Shown: positions 11,571 to 23,379 of the stretch, one piece after another
Layout: every line of letters begins with the position of its first letter
Numbering within the stretch: the stretch's first letter is position 1
Origin: Eutreptiella sp. 'Long Island Sound 2002'
Lineage: Eukaryota; Euglenozoa; Euglenophyceae; Eutreptiales; Eutreptiaceae
Assembly: GCA_964036045.1 (NCBI GenBank)
Contig: OZ038382.1
Span: 74,262,687-74,326,686 of the forward strand
DNA length: 64,000 bases
Direction: 5' to 3'
Made by a program: the position numbers and the translations under genes
Notes under the pieces: generated by a model
What the model was told of the DNA's origin: nothing
Seen by the model: the letters and a program-made list of their open reading frames with translations, nothing else
The model's database searches: none

Positions 11571-13850
11571 TGTGCTGTTTGCTTGGCCGGGGTTGGTGTT
11601 GTGCTGGTGCGTGGCCCCCCTCTACGTGGGGTTTGCTACGTTGGTGCGTGGCCCCCCCCATGGTAGGGCGTGCTGTGTTGGTGCGCGCCCCCCGCCCACT
11701 GTATGGCGTGTTGTGTTGGCGTGTGGCCCCTCCCAAGGAGGGTGCTGTGCTCGCGTGCGGCCTGCCGCATGGTCGTCCGTGCTGTTTTGCTGCGTGGCCC
11801 CCCTTATGGAGGGGCGTGCTGTGACGGTGCGTGGCCCCCCTCATGGTGGGGCATGCTGTGTTGGTGCCTGTCCGCCGCGGTGGTTGTGCGTGGTCTGGTG
11901 GTGCGGCTTGGGTTGTCGTCGAGTGTGCCGCCTGGGGGCCGGCGCTGGGTCAGGGTTGGTGGTGCTTGTGGTGGTGTTTTAGCTGGCGCCATGCGCGGCT
12001 TGTTTTGTTTGTTCGGTGTTGTCTTCGCCGCCATACAGTCGGCGTGTTCGGATGGGTGTTGTCGGCAGTTGGGTTGCGGTTGTGGTTGTGTTGATCACCT
12101 GGCCGGGGTGGGTGCTGTGCTGGTGCGCGGCCCCCCTCATGGTTGGGCGTACTGTGTTGGTGCGTGCCCCCCCCCATGGTGGGGCGTGCTGTGTTGGTGT
12201 GTGGCCCCCCCCATGCCGGGGCGTGCTGTGTTGGTTTGTGCTCCCCCTCTTGGTCCACCTCTTGGTGGGGCGTGCTGTGTTGGTGCGTGCCCCCCTCATG
12301 GTGGCGCGTGCTGTGTCGGTGTGTGCCCCCCCCCCCCGTGGTGGGGCATGCTGCGTTGGTTTGTGGCCCCCCTCGTGGTGGGGCGTGCTGCGTTGGTGCC
12401 TGGCCCCCCTCTCGGTAGGGTGTGCCGTGTTGGTGCCTACCTGCCGCGGTCGTGGTGTGTGGTTTGGGGTGTTGTCATCCGTTCGGTGGGTTGTGGTCGC
12501 GGTTGTGTTGTTGGCTTGGCCGGCGTTGGTGTTCTGCTGGTGTGTGCCCCCTCCCCTGTTGGGGCGTGCCGTGTTTGTGCGTGGCCCCCCCTTTGGTGGG
12601 GAGTGCTGTGTCGGCGTGTTCGAGTTTCGGTTCGTGGTGTTGTAGCCGGCTGGATGCCCGGCTTGGTTTGTTGGTTCACTGTTGTCTCCGCCGCTGTACA
12701 GCCGGCGTTGTCGGGTGTTGGTTGTCTGTGGTGTCGGCCTGGCCGGGGTTGGTGCTCCGCTCGTGCGTGCTCCCCCCCCTGTTGGGGCGTACCGTGCTTG
12801 TGCGTGGCCCCCCCCTTGGTGGGGCGTGCTGTTTTGGTGCGTGGCCCCCCTCTCGCTGGGGCGTGCTGTGTTGGTGGCCGCGTGCTGCGGTGGTGGTGTT
12901 TGGTTTGGGTTGTCGTTGGGTTGTGGTTGCGGTTGTGTTGTTGGCTTGGCCGGGGTTGGTGTTGTGCTGGTGCGTGCCCCCCCCCCTGTTGGGGCGTGTC
13001 GTGTTTGTGCGCGGCCCCCCCCTTGGTGGGGAGTGCTGCGTCGGCGTCTTGCGGTTTCGGTTCGTGGTCTTGTAGCTTGCTGGATGCCCGGCTGGTTTTG
13101 TTGGTTCGCTGTTGTCTCCGCCGCCGCACGGCCGGCGTTGTCGGGTGTTGGTTATCTGTGTTGTTTGCCTGGCCGGGGTTGGTGCTGTGCTGGTGCGTGC
13201 CCCCCCCCCCCCCTGGTGGGGCGTGCTGCGTTGGGTTGTAGCCCGCCTCATGGTGGGGCCTGCTGTGTTGGTGCATGCCCCCCCTCTTGCTGGGGTGTGC
13301 TGCGTTGGTGCCCGCCTGCGGCGGTGCTGGTGTTTGGTTTGGGTTGTCGTCGCCTGTTGGGTGGGTTGTGGTTGCGGTTGTGTTGTTGGCTTGGCCCGGT
13401 TTGGTGCTGTGCTGGTGCGTGCCCCCCCCCCCCCCCCCCTGTTGGGGCGTGCCGTGTTTGTGCGTGGCCCCCCCCTTGGTGGGGCGTGCTGTGTCGGCGT
13501 GTTCGGGTTTCGGCTCGTGGTGTTGTAGCCGGCTGGATGCTCAGCTTGTTTTGTTGGTCCGCTGTTGTCTCCGCCGCCGTACGGCCGGCGTTGTCGGGTG
13601 TTTGTTGCCTGTGGTGTGTGCGTGGCCGGGGTCGGTGCTGTGTTGGTGCGTGCCCCCCCCTTTGTTGGGGCGTGCCGGGCTTGTGCGTGGCCCCCCCCTT
13701 GGTGGGGCCTGCTGTGTCGGCGTGTTCCGGTTTTGGTTCGTGTTGTTGTAGCCGGCTTGATGCTCGGCATGTTTTGTTGGTGTGTTGTTGTCTCCGCCGC
13801 CGTACGGCCGGCGTTGTCAGGTGTTGCCGGTCTGTGGTGTTCTCCTGGCC
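11571..13850. repeat. C-run minisatellite arrays in X1
   Basis: Short units of about 50 bp (GGGGCGTGCTGTGTTGGTGCG followed by a run of 5-17 C) alternate with a longer phrase containing TGTCTCCGCCGC and GCCGGCGTTGTCGGGTGTT that recurs near 12035, 12700, 13115, 13567 and 13790. The C-runs on the plus strand are G-runs on the strand I take as the sense of X1. Frames are open but encode only repeat-derived Ala/Pro/Gly-rich peptides. Confidence 0.8.
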
Positions 13851-13960
13851 GGGACGGACGGGCCGGCCTCCCGAGCGCGTGTGGTGCGCCACCGCTTTGT
13901 CCTGGCCGGGTCGGACGGGCCGGCCTCCCGAGCGCGTGCGGTGCGCCACTCCTTATTTTT
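13850..13960. repeat. about 60-bp duplicated X segment
   Basis: Two adjacent copies of GGGCCGGCCTCCCGAGCGCG followed by GGTGCGCCAC occur here. The reverse complement of the same segment is found in X2 at 46140-46190. It is one of the clearest internal anchors showing that X1 and X2 are the same kind of element. Confidence 0.75.
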
Positions 13961-14049
13961 GTTGCGCGGGTGTCGTCGCCCTGCTGCTCGTGGTCCCTTG
14001 CATCGCTCGTGTCTGTGCGGTTCCTGGCCTTAAGCTGGTGTGTGTCCCT

Positions 14050-15905
14050 GCCTGCTGCTGTGCCCCCCCCCCCCCCACCCCGCCCTTCCGCTTGTTGTCT
14101 TCCGCCCCCACCTTTGCTTCTTGGTGTTCCCCGCCCGCCGGTGGTTGTGCCCCCCCTCCCCCCCCCCCCCCCGGGGGTATGCCCTTCCCGGCTGGTTGTC
14201 TTATGCTCCACGTTTACCCTTGTTGCCTCTGTGCCTTGTGGTTGCTTTGCGCTGCTTGGCCGTCTGTTGGTGTCTCCTTTTGCCCCCCCCACCCTCCCCC
14301 ACGGGTCGTGATTCCTGGGTGTTGGCCCCTGCAGCTCGTTTTCCCTTGTCCTCCTGCTTATGCCTTGTTTTTTCCGTGCCTTTGGCTTTGGCACCTGTTT
14401 GGTTGGGTTTCTTTTTCCCCCCTTTGGCTCGCCCTGGTGCCCCCCGCGCGCGTCTTGGTCTGTGGTGCTGCGGTTGGGTGTGGGCTGTTGTGTGCGGCGC
14501 GCGGTGTTTTGCTGCGCCGTGCTGTGTTGGTGTGCGGGTGCCTTGCTGTGTGGTGCGCTCGTCTGTTGTGCCGTTGGCCTTCTCCCTTTGGCGTTGGCCA
14601 CGCCCTTTCTGTTGGTGTCGCCTGGTGCTCCGCTTCGCCGTGCTGTTTTGTGCGGTGTTCCGTCGTGTGTGGTGCCTTCGTGTGTTGTCGTGTGCTTTGG
14701 TGTTTTCCTTGTTGCTCTGTGGTGTCGTGGTTGTTCTCTCTCTGCCTTCTCGGTTTTGCACACCTGCGGGTTTGCGCCGCCTGGTCCTGCCCCCCCCCCC
14801 CCCTGGTTTGTGTGTCATGCCTTCTGCCGGTTTGTGTTGCCGCGGTGTGCTGGCTTGTTCTGCCCTTTGTGGTGCTGTGTTGCTGCTTGCTGTGTTGTGT
14901 TGTTCGGGGTGCCGCGTGCCGTGTCGTGTTGTGCCGTGTCCTGTTGTGCTCCGCGGGTGGCGTGGTGCTGCGCTGCGGTTCCTCGTGCGGCTGCGTCCTG
15001 CTGCGTGCTCTGCCGTGCTCGGTGGTGCTGTGCTGTGTTGTCGTGCGTTGCGCCGTTCGCTGGGTTGCCGCGTCCTGGTGCTCTCTGCTGTGCTGTCCCG
15101 CTGTGTGCTGTCACGGGTTGCTTTGTGCCTTCTGGTGTCCGTTGGCGTTGTGCGGTTGGCTGCGTGCTGTGCTGCGCTGTTGTTTGCTGCTGTGTGCTGT
15201 GCTGCGCCTTTGGGCGTGGTGTCTGGTTGCGCTGTGCTGTGCTGTCCTCGTTGTGGCTTGCTGTTTCGTTTTGGTCGCGCTGCCCTGTGCTGTGCTGTGC
15301 CTCCTGGTGCTGTGTTGGGCCGTGTGGCGTCGTGTTGTGCTGTGTGGTGCTGTGCTGCTGTGCACCGCTCTGTGGGGGTGGCACTGTGCTGCGTTATTTC
15401 GCGGTCTGTGGTGCCGCTTCCCGCTGTGGTGTGCCCTCGGGTGCTGTGCGGTGCCTCGGGTGTTGTGTGCTTTGCTGCGTGCTGTGCTGTGCTGCTGTGT
15501 TTTGTGCTGTGCCTGGGGGTGTGGTGTCTTGGTGTGTTGTCCTGTGCTGTTCGCGTCGTGTCTTGCTGTTTGGTTGGGGTCTGTGTTCCTGTGTGGTGTG
15601 CTGTGTCTCTTGGTGCTGTGGTGCTCTGCGTTGCATCTTGTTGTTTCGTGCGGCGTAGTGCTGTTGCGCACTGTGCTGTTTGCGTGGTGCTGTGCTGTTT
15701 TTGCTCGCGTTGTTTGGTGCTGTTGCTTGCTGTGCCCTGCCCTCGGGTGTTGTGCTGCGCTGTGGGGTGCTGTGCCGTTTGGTGCGGTGCTTTGCTGTGC
15801 TGACCCGTGCTGTGCGTGCTGCGCTGTGGGTGTTTTGCCGTTGTGTTGTCGTGTGTGCTGCTTTTGCTGCTGTCCGTTGTGCTGCTGGCGCCCTGTGGTG
15901 TTACC
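14050..15905 (-). other. T-depleted tract of X1
   Basis: From about 14820 to 15900 the plus strand has almost no A (words such as GCTGTGCTGTGTTGTGCTG), so the minus strand, the inferred sense, has almost no T. It lacks TAA, TAG and TGA and hence is open in all three frames. The 14050-14820 part is C-rich with less extreme bias. No protein family is recognisable in the Gln/His/Thr-rich translations. Confidence 0.7.
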
Positions 15906-16517
15906 CCCGTGCATGTTCAAAACCAGAAAAAACTGTTCCCTTTTTTCAAAAACAGAAAAAATTGTTTCCCGCTGGTTTTTCCTTGTTTACCCTGTCCTCC
16001 CTGCATGCAACAATACCACACACTGAAAAAACCAGCCTGTTTTTTTTTTTAATTCCTGGCCTTGGGCTGGTGAGCAACGCAGGTCTCGGTCTTGAGGCTT
16101 GCGGTTGCGTCCTCGGGGTGTTTGACACTGTGCACCTGCAGCGAAAGGGGGGGCAAACGCGACGGGGATGGGGCAGTAGCGGGAGGAGAAGGTACATGGA
16201 GAATAAAAAGGGGCGAGAGGCGGCGAGTGCAGGGGCGTAACGTGTTAGAAAACTTTTTCGAGTTTTACACGCTGCTCGCGAAGTCGTTTTCTTTGACTAT
16301 TGGGCACGCACAGCAACGAGGGGCACGTCGTTATGTTCGTACGTTTATTACAGTGCTTACGGCATTAACTATTCACCTATTTTACGTCGAAAATTTCTTC
16401 GTCGCGTTTTTACGCGTTACGCAGCGCGCCTTTTGGCCTAGGCGTTTTTTGTGTTATTTACCTTTAATTTCAGCTGTGTAGAAAATTTTTCCGTCCTGTT
16501 TTACTTATCTTTTGATT

Positions 16518-17626
16518 TCATTCTGGCGCCAGCCGCCAGCGCTGTACCAGCAGCTCATTGCCCTCCAGATAGGTGGTGACAACGTGGACGACTCTGGTGG
16601 CTCTGGCGGGGTCCGGGGTGGTCGGCAGGGGTTGACGCGCGGTGGCGGTCACCACCGCCATGTCGTCCGCAAACGCTAGGAGCGTGGTCCGTAGGGGATA
16701 TGGTGCCACGTCCGGGTACGTGCGTCGGATGTAAAACGCCAGCGGGAGGGTGACGAGTAGGAAGAGGAATGGGCCTTCCGCACCCCCTTGTGGGACCCCA
16801 CTGGCGGGGTTGATCCATGGGGTGGTGCCCACGTCGGTTTTATGGCGTACATGCGGGTGGCGAGGTACGCTTGTAGGAAGCCCTCGAAGGGGAGTCCCAT
16901 GTGTTCCCAGACGGCCCGTAGGAGGCGGTGTGGGGTGTTGGGGGATGCCCCCTTGACATCCAGGGATGTGATGATGAGGCTGATCGGGTCCATGTCCACC
17001 ACGGCGTCTTGCATAAATATGGCCTCCAACGGTGATCTACCCGGTATGGCCCCCCACATGGTGGGCGGTACAGCCCGGTACACTGCCGGGGCCACCCGTT
17101 TGATGATGAGCATCCATATGAGTTTGGCGTCCGTGGTGGCGCACACAATGGGTCTCCAATTGTCGGAGTTCGCCGGGTCACCTTTCTTATAGAGCGGGTG
17201 TACTAGGTTCGCCCAGTCGGGTGGCACGTCCGTTTTCCCGATGGCGATATCCCACAGGCGCGCGGCTAAGTGTCTCTTCAGGTTCAGTGGCAGTCTACGG
17301 TAGAGCTCCGCCGGGAGTCGGTCCACTCCCTGAGTTTTCCCTGGTTGTAGTTTGTACAACACCTCATTGAGCTCCCGAATAGTGAACGGGGTTCGGTGCA
17401 TGTCTCGTCGCTGTGTCCGGTTGTAGAGTTTCGGCAGGTGGGATATCAGTTCCTTGTCATTAAAGGCCGTGCAGTCAGTGACCTTCGGACCCTCGGTTTT
17501 CCGGTCGTGTTGTTCTGGTGGACTGGTCAGGGTCACCAGGTGGTTTATAAGGTCCGGCAACACGGTGTCTTCTGTGCCCTGTACCCTGTGCTTACGCGCC
17601 GCGGGTGGCCCATGGCAACGTCCCAC
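16518..17626 (-). pseudogene. non-LTR retrotransposon reverse transcriptase, frameshifted and truncated
   Basis: The minus-strand translation shows RT landmarks in order. They are FTIRELNEVLYKLQPGKTQG, then LYKKGDPANSDNWRPI (fingers), SLDVKGASPNTPHRLL (motif A, with the catalytic Asp), GVPQGGAEGPFLFLL (motif B) and LLAFADDMAVV (motif C, catalytic Asp pair intact). A frameshift near 16840 separates motif A from B. After motif C only about 35 residues follow before the sequence becomes the head of element X1 at about 16527, so thumb and C-terminal domains are gone. The FADD box and LYKKGD signature mark a LINE-type RT. I cannot assign a clade, and no APE endonuclease is visible upstream. Confidence 0.85.
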
Positions 17627-18900
17627 GCGTCCGTGGTGGCCGCCAGGGTGTTGGCTGCCAGGGTGATGACATCATCCGTCAGTCCCTCCACGATGAAGTA
17701 CTTTTCTCCCGCCAGGGTGGTCGGGAGTTGGGCCGTGTGTTTCATGGTGAGGTGTAGTAGCGCCCTGTCGGGACCTAGGACGTTTGGGTCCACTGGTCTG
17801 GGTTCGCGTGCGCCGCGTCCCGCTAACGGGTTCCGCGGTTTGTCGGCGTTGGGTAGTCGTGGCCCCAGGGCCATGTGGTGTACCTGATCGAGAGGGACGG
17901 CTTGGCCCATGGTGTCGCCCGTCGTGAGGTATACTCCTTTGGCGCCTGTTATTGTGTTTAGGTATATACCTGGGAGTGGGGCGGGCTGTGGGGGCAATCG
18001 TTGGAACAGTGCGTGGGGGCAGGGGTGGCCGCAGGGGGGGTCCCCGGGTCGCAGTCCCGGGCAGGGGCCATCCATGCCGTTTGGTACTGGATATAGTATG
18101 TAGGGCCCCGCCACCCGGCGTAGTTTGTTGGGGCTTAGGGTGTTCAACTACCCCCCCACCCTGATGGTGACAGAGCCCTGATCGATCCAGGTGGCTTGGT
18201 CGCGGTCGATGTCGTGGTGTAGGGTCCTTCTGATGGTGCCCCACGTTCGGCGGTGGGTGGTGTCATCTGGGGTAGGGCACCCCGTGTCTATGAGAGGCAT
18301 TCTGGCGTTTGTGAGGGCGGAGTTTATGAGGTTTAGGGGGGGTGGGTTGTCGTGGGTGCCGGCGGCGATGTTCCCCGCTGGCTTGACACTCTGGCGTGGT
18401 ACTCGTCTCCAGTGGAGAGGTTGGTGCCAGGACGAATCCGGGTGCCAGATGGGGGCCGGTAGGTCCCCGTACCTTGCCCAAGTATACACTGTGTATGCCG
18501 TGCCCTCGGTGTCGGCCTGCAATCTGTACGTGGACTTCTGTGCCTCGCCGTAGGTGACTAGTGCATTTGAGGTGGGGACGGTGTAGTTGAGCTGTGTGTG
18601 TGCCAGGGCGTGAGTGATTTGTACTTCCGTGCCCTTTCTTTTGTCCCCATGGTCTTCCAGTATGAAGTGTACCAGCCATGGGCTGTGGGGTTGGAGGTTA
18701 CCGTCGATGTCGTGCAATGGCGGGTGTATTTGGCGTCCAGCCTGCTGTGCTTTGTTGGCGTTGTGGTGGGCGCGTTGTTCGACAAGGACGTTCGGTGTCC
18801 AGTCCTGTGGGGCACCTTCCCTGTGCGCCATGGCTTGAGCCGCCTTGGCGAGTGCCGTGACGGTAGGGGACAGTGGGGGCTCAGCGACCTGGGGCACCAT
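17545..18900 (-). pseudogene. LINE upstream coding region with an in-frame stop
   Basis: Two minus-strand frames, 18900-18148 and 18147-17545, are contiguous and in phase, separated only by a TAG. Together they give about 450 residues upstream of the RT (ending near DVAMGHPRRVSTGYRA), after which a frameshift near 17600 leads into the RT frame. Composition is normal for a protein (TWARYGDLPAPIWHPDSSWH). I do not recognise a domain. I infer that this is the N-terminal extension of the LINE polyprotein, now broken. Confidence 0.55.
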
Positions 18901-19001
18901 GCCGGTGTCTGTTGGGAAGTTCCAGTATATCGTGAACTTCCCCGGCTGGTGGGCGTTGTGGGTGTCCGGGAGGGTCAGAGAGAGCGTCTCTTTGATCTGG
19001 G

Positions 19002-21301
19002 TTACCGCCTCTGGGTGTATGGTAGTGGGGTAGTGCCAGAGGCTGTACTTGGTGGGGTCCCAGTCGGCGTGAGGGTGTCGTCAAGGGCGACCTCGTGGAG
19101 GCGGTTCGCTTCTGCGGCCCACCTTGCCTGCCATTCCGTCAGCGTGGGGTCGTCCTTGGTGCAGTCCAGGGTGCAGTGGATAGCCATCCACTCCGGGTCG
19201 GGGTCGACGGTAATGTCGGTACCCGTTGTCGCGTTTATCCAGATCGCTTGTGTGGGTCTTGCCTGGGGCGTCTGGTCGTCGTCGTCCAGGGCCGTGCCTT
19301 CCATGGTCGCCGTGCCCTTGGTGGTTAGAAAGAGGTGCGTGGTCTGCGTTAGGTGTACTTGGTGTGGCGTAAGGAGGCGCATGGTGTTAACCCCGCAACT
19401 GAATTGCTCCACGGAGCAATTCAGTTGCGGGGTTAACACATGGATGCAATTGTTGCTATCCGTGGGAGGACCTTCTTCCAATCGATGATGCCTGTCGGTA
19501 GTCGCCATGTCCTTGCCTTGCTCCTTGTGTGGTTCCCCCCTCGGGGTAGTTGGTAGTTGTCTGGGACGTGACGCAAGGTTAGAGGCTTGTCGAGTTGTTG
19601 AACGGTTGTGGTGGCGTTCGGGGGTTCGGCCTTTTCGTGGGCTGCTGGGCTGTGTCCTTGTTGGGGGGGCCTGTGTTCGTGTTGCGTGGGCGTTTGGGGT
19701 TTCGTAAGACTGGGGGGTATGTGTGGCTCCGGTATCGGTTGTGGCATTGTGGGTCGAAGGCTGGTGATGTTCTGTGCTCCGGTGGCCGCATCTTCGTGCA
19801 GGTAGAACTCCAGCGCTGGTGGCCCAATAGGGTGCCACTCGCGTGGGTCATCGTGCGGGGCGTGGAGGTGGATGCTTTGCTGAGTGGATCAGCTGTGGTA
19901 GGCCAGGATGGCGTTCGTGATGGCGGGGTTTCTGTTGTCTCCAAACGGGTGGTCGGGTCTGGAGCCGTCTCCGAACGTGGCTCGAACGGTCGTAGCCAGC
20001 CCTCCGATGTCTCCATCCGGTACTATGTCGTCCCACGTTGTGCGGGACGTGGCGCCTGGCGGGCCCGTGTGTTCCTGCAGGACCTCTGTTTCGTACTTGG
20101 TCCAGTCTCGTAGCATGCGTTCCACGTATGCAGCCTCCGTGTACGGCCGGATACTGTGCTCCGCTAGGGTGCGGGCATGGGCCAGCTGTCGGTACAGGGT
20201 CCAGTGTCGGGGGGTTGGTCTCAGTGGGGGGATCGCGGCAGGCTCGGGCGTAGGCTCCTTCTCTTCCCTATGTCCGTGCCGGGTGGTGTGCACTAGGGTG
20301 TACTCGTCATCTTCTCGCTCGGGCTTCCATTCCAGGTGGGCTTCTCCTGTGGCCGCAATGCTCGGTCGGCATGTCGCGGTGCGTTCGTAGGGGGGCCCTG
20401 TCGTGTCATGCAGGACGATGGTGTGGCCCCGTGTCCAACTGTGTAGGGTGAGGACGAGAGCCTCCGCTGTTTCCTCGAGGGTTGCTGGCGGCGGGGCGTC
20501 GGATTCCTGGATGAAATCCCGGCCTTCCTCCGCGTGTGGGGCCCGCGTGAGGTTCGTCCACGCTCCAGTTTTGGTCCCTCGTCCCTGTACCACCACTCCT
20601 TCCGGTGATTGTTGCTGGGCACTGTGTATGTCCCTCCGAAGCTCCTGGATGTATGCCCCTGGGTCTCGGTTGCTTCCTGTGCTTGTTATCCGTTGATCTG
20701 CTTCGTTGAGTGCCCAGTATAGGCTCCATGTGGGTTGTTGGTGCGCGTTGGCTGCCACTTGCAGCACGCGTTGGATGCTGTCCTGCAGTGGGTCGTTGTC
20801 CACGTCCATGGGGTCGTGGTTCGTGGACATGTCGAGGCCACTGGGCAGTGACTCCAGGGGTGGGTCATGGGCCTCAGGAGGGGTGAGTAGTTGGGAGTGG
20901 ATGTCCATCGCGGTGCCGGAGGTGCCACTGGACACGGATAGCGGTGCTTCGTGTGTGTGGTCCTCCAGTGGGCTTGGTTGTGTTATCTCCGCGGCCATCG
21001 TCTCCGTTTGTAGCCCTGGTCCTGGGGAATCATCCCGGTTGTCGCAGTGCGGCGCCTCGTGGTGAGGCGTGCCGCAATGGTCCGTGTTCTGGGCGCTGTA
21101 CTCCGTCTGGTTGGGGCTCGGTGTACGCCTGCACGGTGCGGCGTTTGTGGATTGATTTGTGGTTCGGTCGCTGTAGTCCGTGTGTTGTGACGGGGCCGGG
21201 TCTTGTTTCGGGTCGTAGGCGTCTCCCCGTGTTATGTGGCTGTAGTATGTGTTTTGGCTATACTCCGTGCGGTCCTGGCTCGGGGTACGCTGGCGTGTCA
21301 C
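19002..21301 (-). pseudogene. LINE ORF1-like region, several frameshifts
   Basis: The main open frame is 21301-19889 (470 residues), ending after PAITNAILAYHS. Protein-like sequence then continues in another frame (REWHPIGPPALEFYLHEDA at about 19840-19780), and again in the frame 19838-19002 (AIWINATTGTDITVDPDPEW, EWQARWAAEANRLHEVAL). The succession implies at least two indels. The region is homologous to the ORF at 1-1520, which shows that both are copies of one family. No nucleic-acid-binding motif (such as CCHC) is evident. A 56-bp palindrome interrupts it at 19384-19439. Confidence 0.55.
19384..19439. repeat. 56-bp perfect palindrome
   Basis: Two 27-bp arms, perfectly complementary, surround a 2-base centre. 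The left arm begins GTGTTAACCCCGCAACTGAA and ends TTGCTCC; the right arm mirrors it. It lies inside the decayed LINE ORF and is read through in the minus frame without a stop. It could be a fold-back insertion, a tiny hairpin element or an assembly fold-back. Confidence 0.95.
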
Positions 21302-22700
21302 GGTACTTGCGGTCCGGCTTGTGGCAGTGTAGTCGGTACGTTGTGATAGGGTTTGGTCTGGTTCCGGTTCGAGTTGGCGTCGTGTCGCTCCCCACCGTGT
21401 TGTCCCCCCCCCCCGGGGCTCGGGTGTGTCGGCGGTGTCGGGGTCATAGTTCGTGTGGTCGTGGGTCGTTGGATCCTGGCGCTCGCCGTGTACCGCGTGG
21501 GTGGGATGTGGGGGTGGCGTGCCCGGTGCGTGCTTCCGGCTTCTAGGGTCGCCGAGATCGTCGGGGCCGGCCGGGCGTCGTGTCCCTCCTTGGGTGGTTG
21601 TTGATGGCGTGCTGGGCGTTGCGGGTTTCCCCCGGGCGTTTCGTGATGTCCGTTTTCGCGTGTCGCGTTGGGGTCGTTTTGGTGTTGGGTTGCGTCTTGT
21701 TGCGTTATGTGTCTTGGCGTGCGTTGCGTTGTGGTGTGCTGTGTTGTCGCGTTGTGTTTTGGTGCGTTGGGTTGGACGTTGGTGTGTGGCGTCAGGTACC
21801 GTTGTTCGGTGTTGTGTGTTGTTGTTTGTCGGTTGGTTGCGTTGTATAACACGTTGTGTTGCGCACCGTTGTTTTGCCGTTGGTTGTGGTGTTGTGTTCC
21901 GTGTTGTCGGGTTTGTTGTCGTGTGTTGTGTCTCGGCGTTGCCTGGTGTTGTGGTTTTGTCTTGTTGGTTGCGCTATGTAGCTCCATTGTGGTGCCATGT
22001 AGCTCCGCTGGGTGATGTCGTGTGGCGTGGTTTGTCGTGGTTCTCCCGCGTTTTTGTGGTGGCGTGTTCGTTGTGGTGTTTTGTTGTGCCGCGTTGTGTT
22101 GTTGTGATCGGTATTGTGTGGTGTTTCGGTATGTGTTTCGTCTCGGTACATGGTGTTGTTGCGTTGTTTTGTGGCGTTGTACGGTTGTGTGAGCCCTGTA
22201 TGTGTGTTCGTGACACACAGCGTCATGTCTTGTTGCCGTGTGTTGGCTCACGGCGTGTTGTGCCATTGGTTCTCCGCCATGTTCGGCGTGTGCTCCATTC
22301 CGTGATGCCGTTCACTTCGGTTGGCTCCGCGGGGCGTGCCATACCACTTGGTTTGTTGGCCATGGATATGGGATTGAGAGGTGGCACCGGTAGTTAATGT
22401 GTCACACTTTACACGTTGCGTTTTCACTCTTTGATTGTTGGCGGCACCCCCGTGCATGCGCTTTCATGTGTGGTTGTTTGGTGTTTGTTTGCCTTGTGCC
22501 TCCTTGCCGGTGTCGTAGCGTGGCCTTGTACTCGTCCTTTAGTCGTTTTCCGCGGTGTTCTCGTGTTTCTTTGGTGTTGTGTCGTTGCCGCGTGTTGTTT
22601 AGCGGCGTATTGTTTCGTCGGTTCTTCGTCATGTCCGGTGTTTGCTCCGCTCCGTGGTGTTGGTCATGTCGGTTGGCTCCGTGTTCAAGGTAGGCATCAT
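21302..22700. other. A-poor plus-strand simple sequence
   Basis: The plus strand consists of GTTGTGTTG/CGTTGTG words with scarce A, the same texture as element X and 4556-7290. Minus-strand translations are Gln/Thr/His rich and unconvincing. It could be the 5' leader of the LINE or the remnant of another X-like element. No gene is supported. Confidence 0.45.
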
Positions 22701-23379
22701 GTGGCATAAAAAGACAAGGGAAGAGGAGAGGCTACTTCGGTTGTTAGCGTGCTATGCTTTATATTCGGTGACTCCACTCATTGGTTTTGGCGACGCCCAA
22801 GAGCAAGCGCATTTACTTGTGTTTGTTTGGCGTTAACTTTGTTTGTCCTTGCCGCACCCTAGTCTAGTCTAGTCTTGAGTTCGTCTTTTCATTTGGTGAC
22901 TCCACTCTTTGGTTTTGGCGGCGCCCAGGAGTAAGCGCTTTTATCTGTGTTTGTTTACCAGGTTTATCCGTGCCGTACCCGTAGTTGAGTCATGAGGTCT
23001 TCACTTTGTCTTTCTCAGCGTTGTCCTCGTGCTGCTTTGGTTTGGTAGTTGTTTGGGGCGCGGCCTTCTTTCGGCGGCTCCATACCTCGCCGCGTTGGAA
23101 CATACCTTTTGTCTTCTTCGTCGTTGCTCTTCGTGTCCGCGCTCCATTGGACTAGTCCTACGACACGCACTTTGCTAGGTGTTTTGGGGCACGCACGGAT
23201 TGCACTGTCCTGTCTGTTTCTCCCCTCTGTTCTCGTTGTGGTCTGGTTGTATGGATTTCTCTGCTGACCTCGCCAAACAGCGGCGCAAAAATTCATGGGG
23301 GGGATTTGAGGTCAGTAAAAACGATTTCTGTGTTTATTTTGTCTTTTGGTGCGTCGTTTTCTTCGTTCCAATTTATTCT
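22701..23379. other. diverged short repeats upstream of integrase relic
   Basis: Phrases like GGTGACTCCACTC, TTGGTTTTGGCG and GCGCCCA recur at about 22767 and 22897, with weaker versions near 22425 and 22310. This suggests an old tandem array of roughly 130-bp units. No gene is seen. The open frame upstream of 23380 is not protein-like. Confidence 0.4.

Larger units (their letters stand above)
9960..16527 (-). mobile_element. element X copy 1 (X1), giant non-autonomous retroelement candidate
   Basis: Read on the minus strand, X1 begins at about 16527, immediately after the truncated LINE RT. Its head (16527-16247) aligns with 43860-44110. Shared words include AGCTGAAA near the start, then ACGCGTAAAAACGCGACGA and ATAGGTGAATAGTTAA. 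It continues through an A-rich tract (15910-16050), nearly T-free sequence (14820-15900), a GGAGGCCGGCCCG segment duplicated at 13850-13960, C-run arrays and 370-bp repeats. A unique tail follows, with the word CCCCTTGGTAAG near 10015, and then ACCT tetranucleotides at 9960-9972. The LINE RT sequence resumes at 9959, but about 760 bp upstream of where it was interrupted. No element-encoded enzyme is visible, so X would need machinery in trans. The same architecture occurs in X2. Confidence 0.7.

Noticed and set aside
12676-16026. Long Arg/Gln/His-rich (minus) and Cys/Leu-rich (plus) frames in X1
   Set aside because: Caused by T depletion of one strand and C-run repeats; equally open in several frames and without recognisable domains.
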